Assembly: GCA_023412475.1 (NCBI GenBank)
Contig: JAEYNR010000079.1
Coordinates: 1 to 64,000, forward strand
DNA from: Fibrobacterota bacterium
Lineage (GTDB): Bacteria; Fibrobacterota; Chitinivibrionia; Chitinivibrionales; Chitinispirillaceae
Length of the DNA: 64,000 nucleotides
Direction of reading: 5' to 3'
Part shown: piece by piece, positions 1 to 9,355 of the stretch
How positions within the stretch are numbered: the stretch's first letter is position 1
Layout: every line of letters begins with the position of its first letter
Translations under genes and position numbers: made by a program
The notes under the pieces: model-generated
Database searches by the model: none
What the model was told of the DNA's origin: nothing
What the model saw: the letters and a program-made list of their open reading frames with translations, nothing else

Positions 1-622
1 ATTTTCAACCGGAATAATGATAAGTTCCGCAAGCTCAAGGAAATGATTATTCATCCTACCTTGCCATTCGGACTGGTGGTGGAGATTGGAAAAGATATCG
101 ATTGGAAAGAAGTCGAAAAATTGCCACCCAGTAGTGCCCAAGATGATTTGGTCTCAAAACTAGCAAAAATACGGGAAATCCACGCCCTCTATCTTCTCCG
201 TTGGGACACACCTGATACAAACAAGCAATACATCCCGCTTCATACAGATACGCTATCCCTTATTGCGCCATTTGCAGCAAAACAGTATGGTCGTTTTTCT
301 TTTTCACCCGATGGCGAATGGCTTGTCTTTGGCCATGAGGACATGGGAGAGGACCAGTACGGCAATCTTGGTCCTGGCGGGAAGTATCAGCCATTCTTTG
401 TCGCTCTCCCTGTAGATGATAAAAGGCCTTTTTTCTTTGGGGAGCCGATATTTATGGGAAGGACCCTGATAAAGGAAAACGATATCACTACAACAAGCCT
501 GGGCTACAGATCCGACCTCCTTTGTAGCCGCAGATGGACATTGTTTGTATAAATGGGATCTGGGCAAACTGTATGCGGCAAGAACGATTACTACACCTGA
601 TACCCTGTTTCCGCTGGAGTAG
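1..622 (+). pseudogene. C-terminal part of a beta-propeller-like protein, frameshifted
   Basis: The reading frame is already open at the first base, so the gene starts upstream of the window. A strand-like motif FSPDGEWLVFGHED (about nt 301-342) resembles PD40/TolB-type propeller blades, where SPDG is the usual signature. The frame stops at 550-552, but the +1 frame from about nt 497 continues the same kind of sequence (AWATDPTSFVAADG, then a KWDL segment) to a TAG at 620-622. This indicates a one-base frameshift near 490-500, either a real mutation or a sequencing error. The function is not known. A propeller protein of the periplasm or surface is only a family guess. Confidence 0.55.
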
Positions 623-1103
623 CAGGGTTGTGCTGAACGCAAATGAGGTTATGATGAAATAATGTAGTCTATAGTATTGTTATCCACCCGCTCTGATGAC
701 GGTGCAGAATATGGCAATTACTGCCGGGGCTTTAAGATGCTCACCGACCAGGTTGATCCGGCTTTCTAAATAACGGATTACTCTGGTCAATCGGCGGAGG
801 AAATTATCGACGATTGAATTTTTCATGAGGGCGCGACCCAGAGCTAACAAGTTTACGATTAAAAATTCATCTCTGGGCAGTAAGGAGAATTGGATCAGAT
901 GGGAGATCTACCTTTTTGCCCAATTCTTTCCGAATCTTTAAATTCGTTATTCGATACTTTGTACTACCATTATAGATAGATGATGCATGATGAATAATAA
1001 TTTATCATCCCTTTTTTGCGGGATAGGGATTTCTTTGGTTCTTCAAGGAGACATCATGAAAAAAAAACTGCCAATGAAAGGCTACCGGACTGCAGATTAC
1101 AGA
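623..1103. other. Intergenic, no gene recognised
   Basis: About 480 bases between the broken propeller gene and the convergent coiled-coil gene. All six frames are interrupted or too short. An 81-codon plus-strand frame at 987-1232 overlaps the minus-strand gene and looks like its shadow. No clear terminator, RNA gene or repeat was seen, apart from a run of nine A at about 1059-1067. This run reads as T in the direction of the minus-strand gene and could help to end its transcript. Confidence 0.5.
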
Positions 1104-1580
1104 TTATGTGTCATTGCAATAAAAATCGTTATCTTTGAGCAGTTCCTCTATTTCACTGTTTACTTCCTGATTCCAGTTTCTGTAGCCGCATATTATACTC
1201 TCCAGCTTCATCTCTCTGGTGGAAAGAAGTGAACGGATTACACCTCTAAGGAAATTGATTTCACTTTTTAACTCTTTAAGATCTGAGAGCTGATCTATAT
1301 CAGGTTTGATACGCTCAAAAAACTCACTTTCAGCTTTCTTTGCCTCTATTAACCACTCTCTGACATCTTCCCAGCTCTTCCCTTCCTTGACAGATTCCCG
1401 GATTGCTTCTGCAAGGGGAGTATCGCAATGTTCAGAATCAGCCACCTGCTTTAGAGTCTGATTATATCTTACCCATAGCCCGTTAATGTATGCCTGAGTT
1501 TCGACTTCCTCTTCCAGCAGCTTGATCTCTTTTAACAGCTTCTGTACAATTGTTTCCTGTAGATCATTGTTCTCATGCAT
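1104..1580 (-). CDS. Hypothetical coiled-coil protein, 158 aa
   Basis: The product is not recognised. It is highly charged and helical throughout, with leucine/glutamate-rich stretches at the N-terminus (LLKEIKLLEEEVE) and in the middle (LSDLKELKSEINFL), so a long coiled coil is likely. It has no signal peptide, membrane segment or cysteine motif. The ATG at 1578-1580 follows an AAAAGGGGG purine run at suitable distance, which supports the start. It lies on the same strand as the helicase gene but about 270 bp downstream of it, so co-transcription is uncertain. A cytoplasmic structural or partner protein is possible, but nothing indicates a specific role. Confidence 0.6.
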   Translation of the reverse strand: MHENNDLQETIVQKLLKEIKLLEEEVETQAYINGLWVRYNQTLKQVADSEHCDTPLAEAIRESVKEGKSWEDVREWLIEAKKAESEFFERIKPDIDQLSDLKELKSEINFLRGVIRSLLSTREMKLESIICGYRNWNQEVNSEIEELLKDNDFYCNDT

Positions 1581-1853
1581 GCCGCCCCCTTTTAATGAAT
1601 TTCAAAGTTCATTTCTTTAACAAGGCATAATACTTTCAGAAACATCTTCCTTACTGGAAGTTGCTTCTAAAATATTGTTTTTCTGAGAATCAGTATGTGG
1701 AGAAAAAAATGTGAGCAAAAACTAAGAAAAAGTAATTATAAAACATTAATGTTTGATTGTCAACAGTTTTGTGTGTTTCAGAGGAAAAGCAGATATAAAT
1801 TGGCAATAATAATCCCACTTTCGGAAAAGGATGAGATAAAAAACAGCCTGAAA

Positions 1854-3533
1854 TTACCTTGATTTTTCTTTTAGAGGTTTTTTCTCTTTCCTGGGTTTTG
1901 CTCTGAAACTCCTGTTTCTTTTTTCAGGGCTGGAAGTTTTTGTTTTAGCTGCTTTTGCTTTTTCTACGAATAAATGCTTCTTGCCAAAACGCAGACTCTT
2001 CAATTGGGCAATAATTCTTTCGGCATGTTCGAATGGAACAGTCACAAAACTGTAAGACTCCAGGACTTCGATATCTTCAATTGCGTTCTTAACTATGCCT
2101 GTCTGATCGACTATGAAATCGGCCAGCTCTTTTTTATTGAGTCCGTCGTTTTTACCTTTGGCGATAAATAACCGGGTTTTTCCTTCCATATCTCTGTGAC
2201 CTGAAGAAAATTTTCTGGTTACCGGTGTCAATTTATGGTACTCATTTTTATTCAGCAGTTTATGGTATGAGTGCTCAAGGATAGCTGCAATGATCTTCTT
2301 TTTATCAGCTTCGTTTAACAACTCTTCAGCCCACTGAAGATATTGTTCGTTGAGGTTATTTAAAAGCAGAGACTTAATCTCTCCGGTTAAGCGAGTCTTT
2401 CTGGCAGCTACGATCTGGTCCACCTGTGGGATCTCGCTTTTCTTTATCGGGGCTTTGACAATTTTTTTAATAAAACCCAGTTTACTGAATTCCTCCGGAG
2501 TCACAAATGTAACGGCTGTGCCCTGGTTTCCTGCACGTCCAGTGCGGCCGATCCGGTGTATATAAGCCTCCGGGTTCTGGGGAAGGGAATAATTTATAAC
2601 ATGACTGAGATTATTGACATCTATTCCTCTTGCTGCCACATCGGTGGCTACCAGCAAGGAGATTTGTTGCTTACGGAATTTCTTAAGAATCTGTTCTCTC
2701 TGAGCCTGAGAGATATCGCTGTGAAGACCATCGGCACCGTAACCCCTGTCCAGCAGTTTATTGGCGACTTCATCGACCTCCACTTTTGTTCTGCAAAAAA
2801 TGATTCCATAAAAAGCGGGCTCCATATCAATAATGCGGCACAAGGCTTCAAATTTGTCCTGGCGGATAACCTCGAAATAAATCTGGTTGGTTAAGTTGGT
2901 GGTAAGGGTGTTTTGTGCCCTTATATGAGCACTGTTTTTCATATATCTGGATGCCATCTCTTTAATACGTGCAGGCATGGTTGCTGAGAATAAAAATACC
3001 CGCTTTTTTTCTGGTGTATTTTGTAATATGGTTTCTATATCTTCAATAAATCCCATATTGAGCATCTCATCGCCTTCATCAAGAATAGCATATTCGATTT
3101 TGTCCAGTACCAGTGTTTTACGGTTAATATGATCAATAATTCTGCCTGGAGTACCTACTACAATTGTCACTCCTCTTTTGAGCCTTTCAAACTGAAGCTC
3201 ATAGGATTGTCCTCCATAGATAGGTGCAATTGTAATGCGATTGTTTCCTTTAAGGGAATTTATTTCCTCGGCAATCTGGATAACCAGTTCCCTGGTTGGT
3301 GCAAGAATCAGGGCTTGTGGATGTTTCGAAGAAGGATTTAGCATTTCGATTAAAGGTAATCCAAATGCTGCTGTTTTTCCGGTTCCGGTCTGTGCTTGTG
3401 CTATTACGTCCTGTTCAGTATTCAATATTAAGGGGATTGTCAGAGTCTGAATCTCTGTTGGTTCCTCAAAGCCTTTGGTTACTAGAGAAGTAAGCGTCTT
3501 GGAGCTTAATCCTAAAGAAGCAAATTTTTCCAT
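1854..3533 (-). CDS. DEAD-box ATP-dependent RNA helicase with DbpA-type RNA-binding tail
   Basis: ATP-dependent RNA helicase of the DeaD/CsdA-DbpA group, acting in the cytoplasm on structured RNA, ribosome assembly or cold-stress mRNA. Visible motifs in order: Q motif (FEEPTEIQ, about 22-29), Walker A AQTGTGKT (47-54), PTRELV, TPGR, motif II as DEGD (about 152-155), SAT (about 183), ATDVAARGID and HRIGRTGRAG. A region at about 455-530 (GLNKKELADFI to LFVEKA) resembles the DbpA RNA-binding domain, and a Lys/Arg-rich tail follows. Motif II reads DEGD instead of the usual DEAD. A TTG codon precedes the ATG at 3531-3533; the ATG is the likelier start. The ribosome binding site is weak. The gene is divergent from the GH9 gene across 650 bp. 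Confidence 0.93.
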   Translation of the reverse strand: MEKFASLGLSSKTLTSLVTKGFEEPTEIQTLTIPLILNTEQDVIAQAQTGTGKTAAFGLPLIEMLNPSSKHPQALILAPTRELVIQIAEEINSLKGNNRITIAPIYGGQSYELQFERLKRGVTIVVGTPGRIIDHINRKTLVLDKIEYAILDEGDEMLNMGFIEDIETILQNTPEKKRVFLFSATMPARIKEMASRYMKNSAHIRAQNTLTTNLTNQIYFEVIRQDKFEALCRIIDMEPAFYGIIFCRTKVEVDEVANKLLDRGYGADGLHSDISQAQREQILKKFRKQQISLLVATDVAARGIDVNNLSHVINYSLPQNPEAYIHRIGRTGRAGNQGTAVTFVTPEEFSKLGFIKKIVKAPIKKSEIPQVDQIVAARKTRLTGEIKSLLLNNLNEQYLQWAEELLNEADKKKIIAAILEHSYHKLLNKNEYHKLTPVTRKFSSGHRDMEGKTRLFIAKGKNDGLNKKELADFIVDQTGIVKNAIEDIEVLESYSFVTVPFEHAERIIAQLKSLRFGKKHLFVEKAKAAKTKTSSPEKRNRSFRAKPRKEKKPLKEKSR

Positions 3534-4180
3534 CAATTCTCATTTCTTTATAATTTAATCAGTTTTTTCCAGGGGTGTTTAACAGAAATGTTTGCAATTA
3601 TATACTATCGATGTGGTTTTTAACTGGCCTTCAGCTAAGGTAGGTGTAGAAGACATGAGTCGTAAAATTGCGGTTTTAATTTTTAACACGTCAGCAAAAT
3701 AGATTGTGCACTCAAAAGGGTGAGCTTTTTTTATCAGGATACTTCAGGGAGTACGAATAAAAATTATAAGAATTGTTTGATACCATTTTCTCTGTCAAAA
3801 TTGTTATAAAATAAATCACAGTCACTTATCCTCTCTGCTGACAGTCTAAGCATTATTAAATCGAAAAGACTTTTTTGTTCAGTTGAATTCAATTGCCCGA
3901 AGATCGTCAAACGGATTTCTTTTCAAGCCCACTAAAATAGAATCTGATTGCGAATCGGAATAATTTGACATGTCCGGACCTTATTCAGACGTTTACCCTT
4001 TGAATAGGCGGCTTTGACATTTTCATTTCCGGGAGCAACTGTAATAGTTCTATTGCAATAAAGCTTTGATTGTTATTTCCACTATCCGAAGTAGCTTGTT
4101 GTGCAGGACAGGAGGGAATGACATTGGTATAAACATTTGTTCAGGAGCTTGTATACTTTATGCTTAAGGGGTTGCTGTTT
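3534..4180. other. Divergent intergenic region, no gene
   Basis: About 650 bases between the divergent helicase and GH9 genes. The region is AT-rich and probably holds both promoters. No open frame worth calling and no clear hairpin or repeat family was seen. Confidence 0.5.
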
Positions 4181-6790
4181 ATGAAACGAATTAAAATGTT
4201 ACAAGTAATTATCCTTTTTTGCGCAATATTCAGAATGGCAGAAGGATCACCGGATGATTTCAGGATCAATCAACTTGGATATTACCCTCAGGGTAATAAA
4301 GTAGTACCGGTTCTTTTTACACAGGAGTCTGCGTTTGCATTGGTTGATACTGCGGGAGATACTGTTTACCAGGGTGATCTTTCAGAAGAGATAAGATGGT
4401 CTTCAACTGGCGACACTGTTAAAAGAGCGGATTTCTCCGATTTTCGGAAAGAAGGTACCTATTGGCTCAAAGTAGAAGACAAAGGTGTTTCGATGCCAGT
4501 TCATATCAGGTCCAATGTTTTATATGATGTGTCTATGGCTGCTTTTAAAACTTTCTATTTTCAGCGGGCTTCAATGGCTTTGCAGGAGGAATTTGCTGGT
4601 AATTATGCGCGAAAGTCAGGACATCCTGATACCTTGTGTTATTATCACGAATCAACAGGAAAAGATTCTGGACAGGCCAGCTCTCCGGGTGGCTGGTATG
4701 ATGCGGGTGATTATGGAAAGTATGTGGTCAATGCAGGAGTCACTCTGGGAAATCTGTTTTTCTTCTTTGAAAATTTTGGAGATTACTTTGGCGATTCAGC
4801 TCTGAATATTCCGGAATCAAAAAACGGTATGGATGACCTGCTTGATGAAATCAAATATGAACTGGATTGGCTATTAACCATGCAGGACACAGATGGTGGT
4901 GTAATCCATAAATTAACTACTTTACAGCATGCTGCCATGGTTATGCCCGATGCAGATAAAGGGAAACGTTATTTTATCGGTAAATCTACCGCTGCCACAC
5001 TCGATTTTGCAGCGGTAATGGCTATGGCCGGTAGAATCTACAGAAATATTGAAAATCAGAAAGAGTTTGCAGACACCTGTATCAGTCGTGCAAAAAGAGC
5101 CTGGGATTGGGCTGTTATCAACCCGGAAATGCATTTCACTAAAAATCCTGCTGGAGTAGGTACCGGGGAATACAATGATAATTCAGTAAGAAACGATGAA
5201 TTTCTGTGGGCTGCAGCAGAACTTTTCATTACCACAGGCGATTCAGTTTACAAGGACAGCATTCGGGTTGGAAGGCTTAGCTATACACCGGTTGACTGGA
5301 AGTCACCGGGAGGTATAGCTACATATTCTCTGGCAACCAGCACTAATGAGCTTGAGAGTGATAGTGTTGAGGCTATCAGAAATAAACTTACCGATGCAGC
5401 AGATAAATTGGTGGCTCAGATAGAAAAACATGCTTTTCGAATTCCCAGTGGTAATTACTACTATTGGGGGTCAAACGGGGTATTTTCCAATGCCGGTCTT
5501 ATATTGATAGCTGCATTTAAAGTATCCGGAGATACTACTTATGCCAGAGCGGCAGCCGAGATCGCAGATTATCTATTAGGCAAAAATGCGTTAAGTAACT
5601 CATTTGTCACTGGGTTTGGAATCAAAAGGTCCGAAAACCCGCATCACCGGATCATTGTTGCCGATACAATTAAAGATGCTATACCTGGATTTTTGGTAGG
5701 CGGGCCTAATGGTTCTCCTGACACTTATAATGATGCTTCAGGTGATTACGAAACCAATGAGATCGCTATCAACTGGAATGCACCGGCAAGTGCTCTGTTT
5801 GCCTCCATAAATAAGATCTTTGGGAAAATGGAGCCAACTGTAGATATCGGTGGACATTTTCTTATTCAGGTTGTAAATGGACCTGGCCAAATCGAGGTGT
5901 CGCCTTTAAAAGTTAAATACAATACCGGAGATACTGTCGTTTTGAAGGCTGTTCCGGAAGATGGGCAGATGTTTTTAGGGTGGAAAGGTGTCATCGCGGG
6001 GATGGATTCGGTTATAATCACCATTGTTGATAAAGATTTGAGAATAGTGGCTGATTTTGGCAAACCCCAGGAGTTAGTGAAAAATGGAGATTTTTCAAAC
6101 GGGAGAACCGGGTGGAGCATTTGGGGAGCTAGTGGCTCAATTGCCGATAAAGAGTACAAAATCACTATCACCGATGAGGGTATTAACGACTGGGATATTC
6201 AACTGGTGAAAAATGGGATACCACTGCTAAAAGGAGCTGTCTATGTGTTTCAGTTTGATGCACGCTCCGACAGCTCTCGTACTATCATTGCTGATGTGGC
6301 TAAATCTTCTGGTGACTATGGTTCATACACCGGAGGCCCGAAGCGCTGTAAACTGGACACCAGCATGAAACACTTCGAATATAAATTCACGATGAAAAAA
6401 GACAGCGATTTGGGAGCCCGGATTACCTTCAACTGTGGCTTATCCACTAAATCGGTGTTTCTGGATAATGTCAGCATTAAAATTTTTGACCCATCACCTG
6501 TATTGGACCAAAAGTTTCAAAGAGGAACGTTTTTAAAACCTTTTAAATTTAGAATGAATGGTAACCAGGTGACGTTTCAGTTATCGGTTTTGCACCCTTA
6601 TAAGGCAAAACTGGAGGTTTTTGATCTAAAGGGACGTTTGAAAAAGAATCTGAGCAATACAATTAAAAGCAAGCAACCGGGAACACATAATGTGTTTTTG
6701 GGAAGGGATTTTTCGGAAGGCGTTTATTTGATCAGGTATTTCGATGGCAGCAAGCTGCATTCACAAGCCTGGACTAATCTGAAACGTTAA
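4181..6790 (+). CDS. Secreted GH9 glycoside hydrolase with Ig-like N-domain, CBM-like and C-terminal sorting-like domain
   Basis: Endo-acting beta-glucanase of family GH9, inverting, probably cutting cellulose outside the cell. A signal peptide (about 1-24) is followed by a CelD_N Ig-like domain (about 25-110, INQLGYYP). The catalytic (alpha/alpha)6 domain to about 550 shows the Asp motif GGWYDAGDYGKY (near 170), NPHHR (near 486) and the acid-base region NEIAINWNAP (near 525). Next come an InlB-B-repeat-like module (about 555-626, GWKGV), a CBM4/9-like module (about 627-770, NGDFSNG) and a C-terminal beta-domain (about 786-869, FDLKGR) like FlgD or type 9 sorting domains. ATG 4181 is preferred over 4160 because AAGGGG lies nine bases before it and it gives a normal signal peptide. 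Substrate within the beta-glucans is inferred. Confidence 0.92.
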   Translation: MKRIKMLQVIILFCAIFRMAEGSPDDFRINQLGYYPQGNKVVPVLFTQESAFALVDTAGDTVYQGDLSEEIRWSSTGDTVKRADFSDFRKEGTYWLKVEDKGVSMPVHIRSNVLYDVSMAAFKTFYFQRASMALQEEFAGNYARKSGHPDTLCYYHESTGKDSGQASSPGGWYDAGDYGKYVVNAGVTLGNLFFFFENFGDYFGDSALNIPESKNGMDDLLDEIKYELDWLLTMQDTDGGVIHKLTTLQHAAMVMPDADKGKRYFIGKSTAATLDFAAVMAMAGRIYRNIENQKEFADTCISRAKRAWDWAVINPEMHFTKNPAGVGTGEYNDNSVRNDEFLWAAAELFITTGDSVYKDSIRVGRLSYTPVDWKSPGGIATYSLATSTNELESDSVEAIRNKLTDAADKLVAQIEKHAFRIPSGNYYYWGSNGVFSNAGLILIAAFKVSGDTTYARAAAEIADYLLGKNALSNSFVTGFGIKRSENPHHRIIVADTIKDAIPGFLVGGPNGSPDTYNDASGDYETNEIAINWNAPASALFASINKIFGKMEPTVDIGGHFLIQVVNGPGQIEVSPLKVKYNTGDTVVLKAVPEDGQMFLGWKGVIAGMDSVIITIVDKDLRIVADFGKPQELVKNGDFSNGRTGWSIWGASGSIADKEYKITITDEGINDWDIQLVKNGIPLLKGAVYVFQFDARSDSSRTIIADVAKSSGDYGSYTGGPKRCKLDTSMKHFEYKFTMKKDSDLGARITFNCGLSTKSVFLDNVSIKIFDPSPVLDQKFQRGTFLKPFKFRMNGNQVTFQLSVLHPYKAKLEVFDLKGRLKKNLSNTIKSKQPGTHNVFLGRDFSEGVYLIRYFDGSKLHSQAWTNLKR

Positions 6791-6818
6791 CTGATCCTTG
6801 TCTGATTTTTGAAAGTCT

Positions 6819-6859
6819 GCCGATTCTGGTTTTTATATTCGGAATCGGCTATTCTTTTT
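6819..6859 (+). terminator. Probable rho-independent terminator after GH9 gene
   Basis: Perfect 8-bp inverted repeat GCCGATTC / GAATCGGC (6819-6826 and 6842-6849) with a 15-nt loop, followed by TATTCTTTTT. It sits 29 bases after the GH9 stop codon. The large loop and interrupted T-run lower the certainty. Confidence 0.55.
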
Positions 6860-6964
6860 GATTGAAGGCCCAAAGAAGTGCTTCCTTTTAGCTCGATAAG
6901 TCATTTGAAACAGGAATCGAGTTGTCCCCACAAACTATTGGGGTTTAGGCCCAACTGGCCTTAC

Positions 6965-7270
6965 TTATCTGAGGTAGATTTTGGCAGAAAAGCCAAATAA
7001 CAAAAATAATGCAACAAAAGCTGCTATTAATCGCACAATAATATCTGAAAGAGGGTAATGATTCTTTTTTAGGGGTTGAATTTGAGAAAGCTTCGCTTTG
7101 TTTTCACTTTCTTTTGTAATTGGCACTGAACTCGAAGTGGAGCTGAGAATCTCTGCCAGCCCATTTTCAAAGAAATCATCCTGGCTTTGTATTCGGTTCA
7201 CCTTTTGCTGTTCCTTATTTTCAGGATCTGAAAAATTAGAGATTAAACTGTCTGATTGATTGGTAAACAT
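6965..7270 (-). CDS. Small hypothetical protein with one C-terminal membrane segment
   Basis: A 101-residue product that is not recognised. The first 70 residues are polar and rich in Ser, Glu, Lys and Asn, with no cysteine. A single hydrophobic helix at about 77-96 (IIVRLIAAFVALFLLFGF) is followed by a short KIYLR end, which suggests a tail-anchored membrane protein with a cytoplasmic N-part. The ATG at 7268-7270 has no convincing ribosome binding site. It is transcribed divergently from the PHP-domain gene. The coding call rests mainly on composition and the membrane helix. Confidence 0.45.
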   Translation of the reverse strand: MFTNQSDSLISNFSDPENKEQQKVNRIQSQDDFFENGLAEILSSTSSSVPITKESENKAKLSQIQPLKKNHYPLSDIIVRLIAAFVALFLLFGFSAKIYLR

Positions 7271-7388
7271 TAGATAAGTGGTTTAAGTTTATTAATTTCA
7301 GGGAAAAACTTGCTCCTTCAAATATGTTTTGGTTATTTTACCATACTTATTACATTTATAACAATAAAAAGATATTACAGAAAAAAGG

Positions 7389-8246
7389 ATGCTTGAAGAA
7401 TCGGTACTTAATCGAAATAACGTAGATCTCCATATTCATACTAATTTCTCTGACGGGATATTAACGGTAAGAGAAGTTTTGGATATTGCTTACACAAAAG
7501 GTTTAAAAGCGATTTCCATCACTGACCACGATTGCACCGATGCTTATCCTGTGGCTGCGGAAATTGGTTCACAATTGGGTATAGAGGTCATCTCTGGAGT
7601 TGAGCTATCGAGTGAAATTGATGGCAATGATATTCATATTTTAGGCTACTTTGTTGATCCTGATAATTCGGCTCTTTCCAGGAAACTGAAAGAGATGAAG
7701 GACGCCAGGTACATCAGGGCGCAGAAAATAGTGGATAATCTCAACAAGCAAGGTATTGATCTGCGATTTGAAACCGTTTTGGGAGTAGCGGGAGTTGGGG
7801 CAATCGGCCGTCCCCATATTGCAGCCGCCATGCTTAGAGAAGAGCTGGTTTATTCTTTTCGTGAAGCATTCGATCGTTTTATCGGCTATGGGTTGCCTGC
7901 CTATGTTGAAAAACTGAAAATGGATCCTAAAGAGGTTTTCGATCTGATTAGAGGCGCTGGGGGTGTTCCGGTGCTGGCTCATCCGGGAGTAACACAGGTG
8001 GATGTTCGAATTCCTAATTTTGTAACTGAGGGTCTTATGGGTATTGAGGTTTATCACACCGAGCATCCGGCCAGTGCAGAGCGTTATTATCTGCGTATCG
8101 CTAAAAAACACTCTCTGGCAGTATCGGGCGGATCCGATTTTCATAACAGCAATCATAATAAATCAGAAATTGGTTCTCCATCCGTGCCTTACAGCGCGGT
8201 AACAAGCATGAAAGAGAAGCTGGGAATTTCCGTTAGAGAGGTTTAA
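7389..8246 (+). CDS. PHP-domain phosphoesterase (TrpH/RNase AM-like)
   Basis: Metal-dependent phosphoesterase of the PHP family, 285 residues, close in length and motifs to the YciV/TrpH group. Members of that group act as 3',5'-nucleoside bisphosphate phosphatase or as a 5'-3' exoribonuclease trimming rRNA ends. Metal-binding motifs visible: DLHIHTNFSDG (13-23), ITDHD (44-48), GVELS, an LAHPG motif in the middle and GSDFH near the end. The ATG at 7389 directly abuts AAAAAAGG, so the Shine-Dalgarno spacing is poor and the start is uncertain, though no better codon exists before the first motif. The stop is immediately followed by the guanylyltransferase ATG, so the two are co-transcribed. The exact substrate is not decided by sequence. 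Confidence 0.85.
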   Translation: MLEESVLNRNNVDLHIHTNFSDGILTVREVLDIAYTKGLKAISITDHDCTDAYPVAAEIGSQLGIEVISGVELSSEIDGNDIHILGYFVDPDNSALSRKLKEMKDARYIRAQKIVDNLNKQGIDLRFETVLGVAGVGAIGRPHIAAAMLREELVYSFREAFDRFIGYGLPAYVEKLKMDPKEVFDLIRGAGGVPVLAHPGVTQVDVRIPNFVTEGLMGIEVYHTEHPASAERYYLRIAKKHSLAVSGGSDFHNSNHNKSEIGSPSVPYSAVTSMKEKLGISVREV

Positions 8247-9326
8247 ATGAACATAGTTCCTGTAATTTTGGCTGGGGGTATAGGTGAAAGGTTCTGGCCT
8301 TTAAGTCGCAGCAGCAAACCAAAGCAGCTTTTAAAAATTATCAGCAATAAAACAATGCTGGAGGAAACGATACTTAGGGTAGCTCCGTTTTGTTCAAAAA
8401 AAGTGAAACCTCTTATTGTTACTTCAAAGGCGATCTCCTCTAAATTTAAATCCCTTTTGCCTTCAAATTTAAAATATGATCTGATTGCAGAGCCTGTGGG
8501 CAAGAACACCGCACCGGCTATAGCACTTGCAGCTTCATGGGTTGAGGCAAAATACGGCGATTCGGTGATGATTGTACTTTCGGCAGATCATGATATCAGG
8601 CCCAGGCAAGCATTCATTGAAGCTACGAGGTTTGCGGTTAGTCTGGCCACAAATCAGAATGGGCTGGTGGTTTTTGGTATAAAACCATCCAGAGCCGAAA
8701 CCGGGTATGGTTATTTGCAACTTGGTAAAAAAATCGACTCTTCCAAAAATATTAACAGTTTCTCAGTTAAACGCTTCATAGAGAAGCCAACCCCCAAAAA
8801 GGCCCAGAAACTTCTTCAATCGGATAAATATATGTGGAATAGTGGCATGTTTGTCTGGAAAACGTCGGTTATTCTTGAGGAATTTGCCTCCTTTATGCCA
8901 CAGATTCATGAACTGGTAGGTGCTGCAGCAAAACTTGGGTTCAGCAAAGATGCCATTTCCACTTTCTATGAAAATTGTCCTAAAGAATCGATTGATTTTG
9001 GTATCATGGAGCACTCCAGGCGGGTGTTTGCAGTGGTGGGGGATTTTTTATGGGATGATATCGGTTCCTGGGAATCGGTCAGCAGGGTTCATCCAAAAGA
9101 TAAACTTAATTCCACTATAGCAGGATTGAAGGTATATCAAAAAGAAAGCAGCGATTCTATCATTGTTAATAAATCTTCCAAGGCACTTGCCGCAATAGGG
9201 TTGAAAAATGCGGTAGTGGTTTGTACTGATGATGCTGTTCTGGTGATAGATCGTTCAAAACTTCCTGATTTCAAGAAATATCTTAATGAGATGAAAGGCG
9301 GGGCTTTACCGTCTAATCTTTTCTGA
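8247..9326 (+). CDS. manC: Mannose-1-phosphate guanylyltransferase
   Basis: Makes GDP-mannose from mannose-1-phosphate and GTP in the cytoplasm, a precursor for surface polysaccharides. The nucleotidyltransferase signature GGIGERFWPLSR (10-21) with KPKQLL just after it, SADHDI, FIEKP and WNSGMF are all present. At 359 residues it is the short, monofunctional form without the phosphomannose isomerase cupin found in many ManC proteins. It starts directly after the PHP gene stop, with GAGAGG upstream, and lpxB follows after 29 bases, forming a three-gene envelope-related operon. Activity on other sugar-1-phosphates cannot be excluded. Confidence 0.9.
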   Translation: MNIVPVILAGGIGERFWPLSRSSKPKQLLKIISNKTMLEETILRVAPFCSKKVKPLIVTSKAISSKFKSLLPSNLKYDLIAEPVGKNTAPAIALAASWVEAKYGDSVMIVLSADHDIRPRQAFIEATRFAVSLATNQNGLVVFGIKPSRAETGYGYLQLGKKIDSSKNINSFSVKRFIEKPTPKKAQKLLQSDKYMWNSGMFVWKTSVILEEFASFMPQIHELVGAAAKLGFSKDAISTFYENCPKESIDFGIMEHSRRVFAVVGDFLWDDIGSWESVSRVHPKDKLNSTIAGLKVYQKESSDSIIVNKSSKALAAIGLKNAVVVCTDDAVLVIDRSKLPDFKKYLNEMKGGALPSNLF

Positions 9327-9355
9327 TTGTTTAGCCTTTCAGGGATCTTAAAAAA

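Noticed and set aside
987..1232. 81-codon plus-strand frame
   Set aside because: It overlaps the convergent coiled-coil gene, and its second half is the shadow of that gene.
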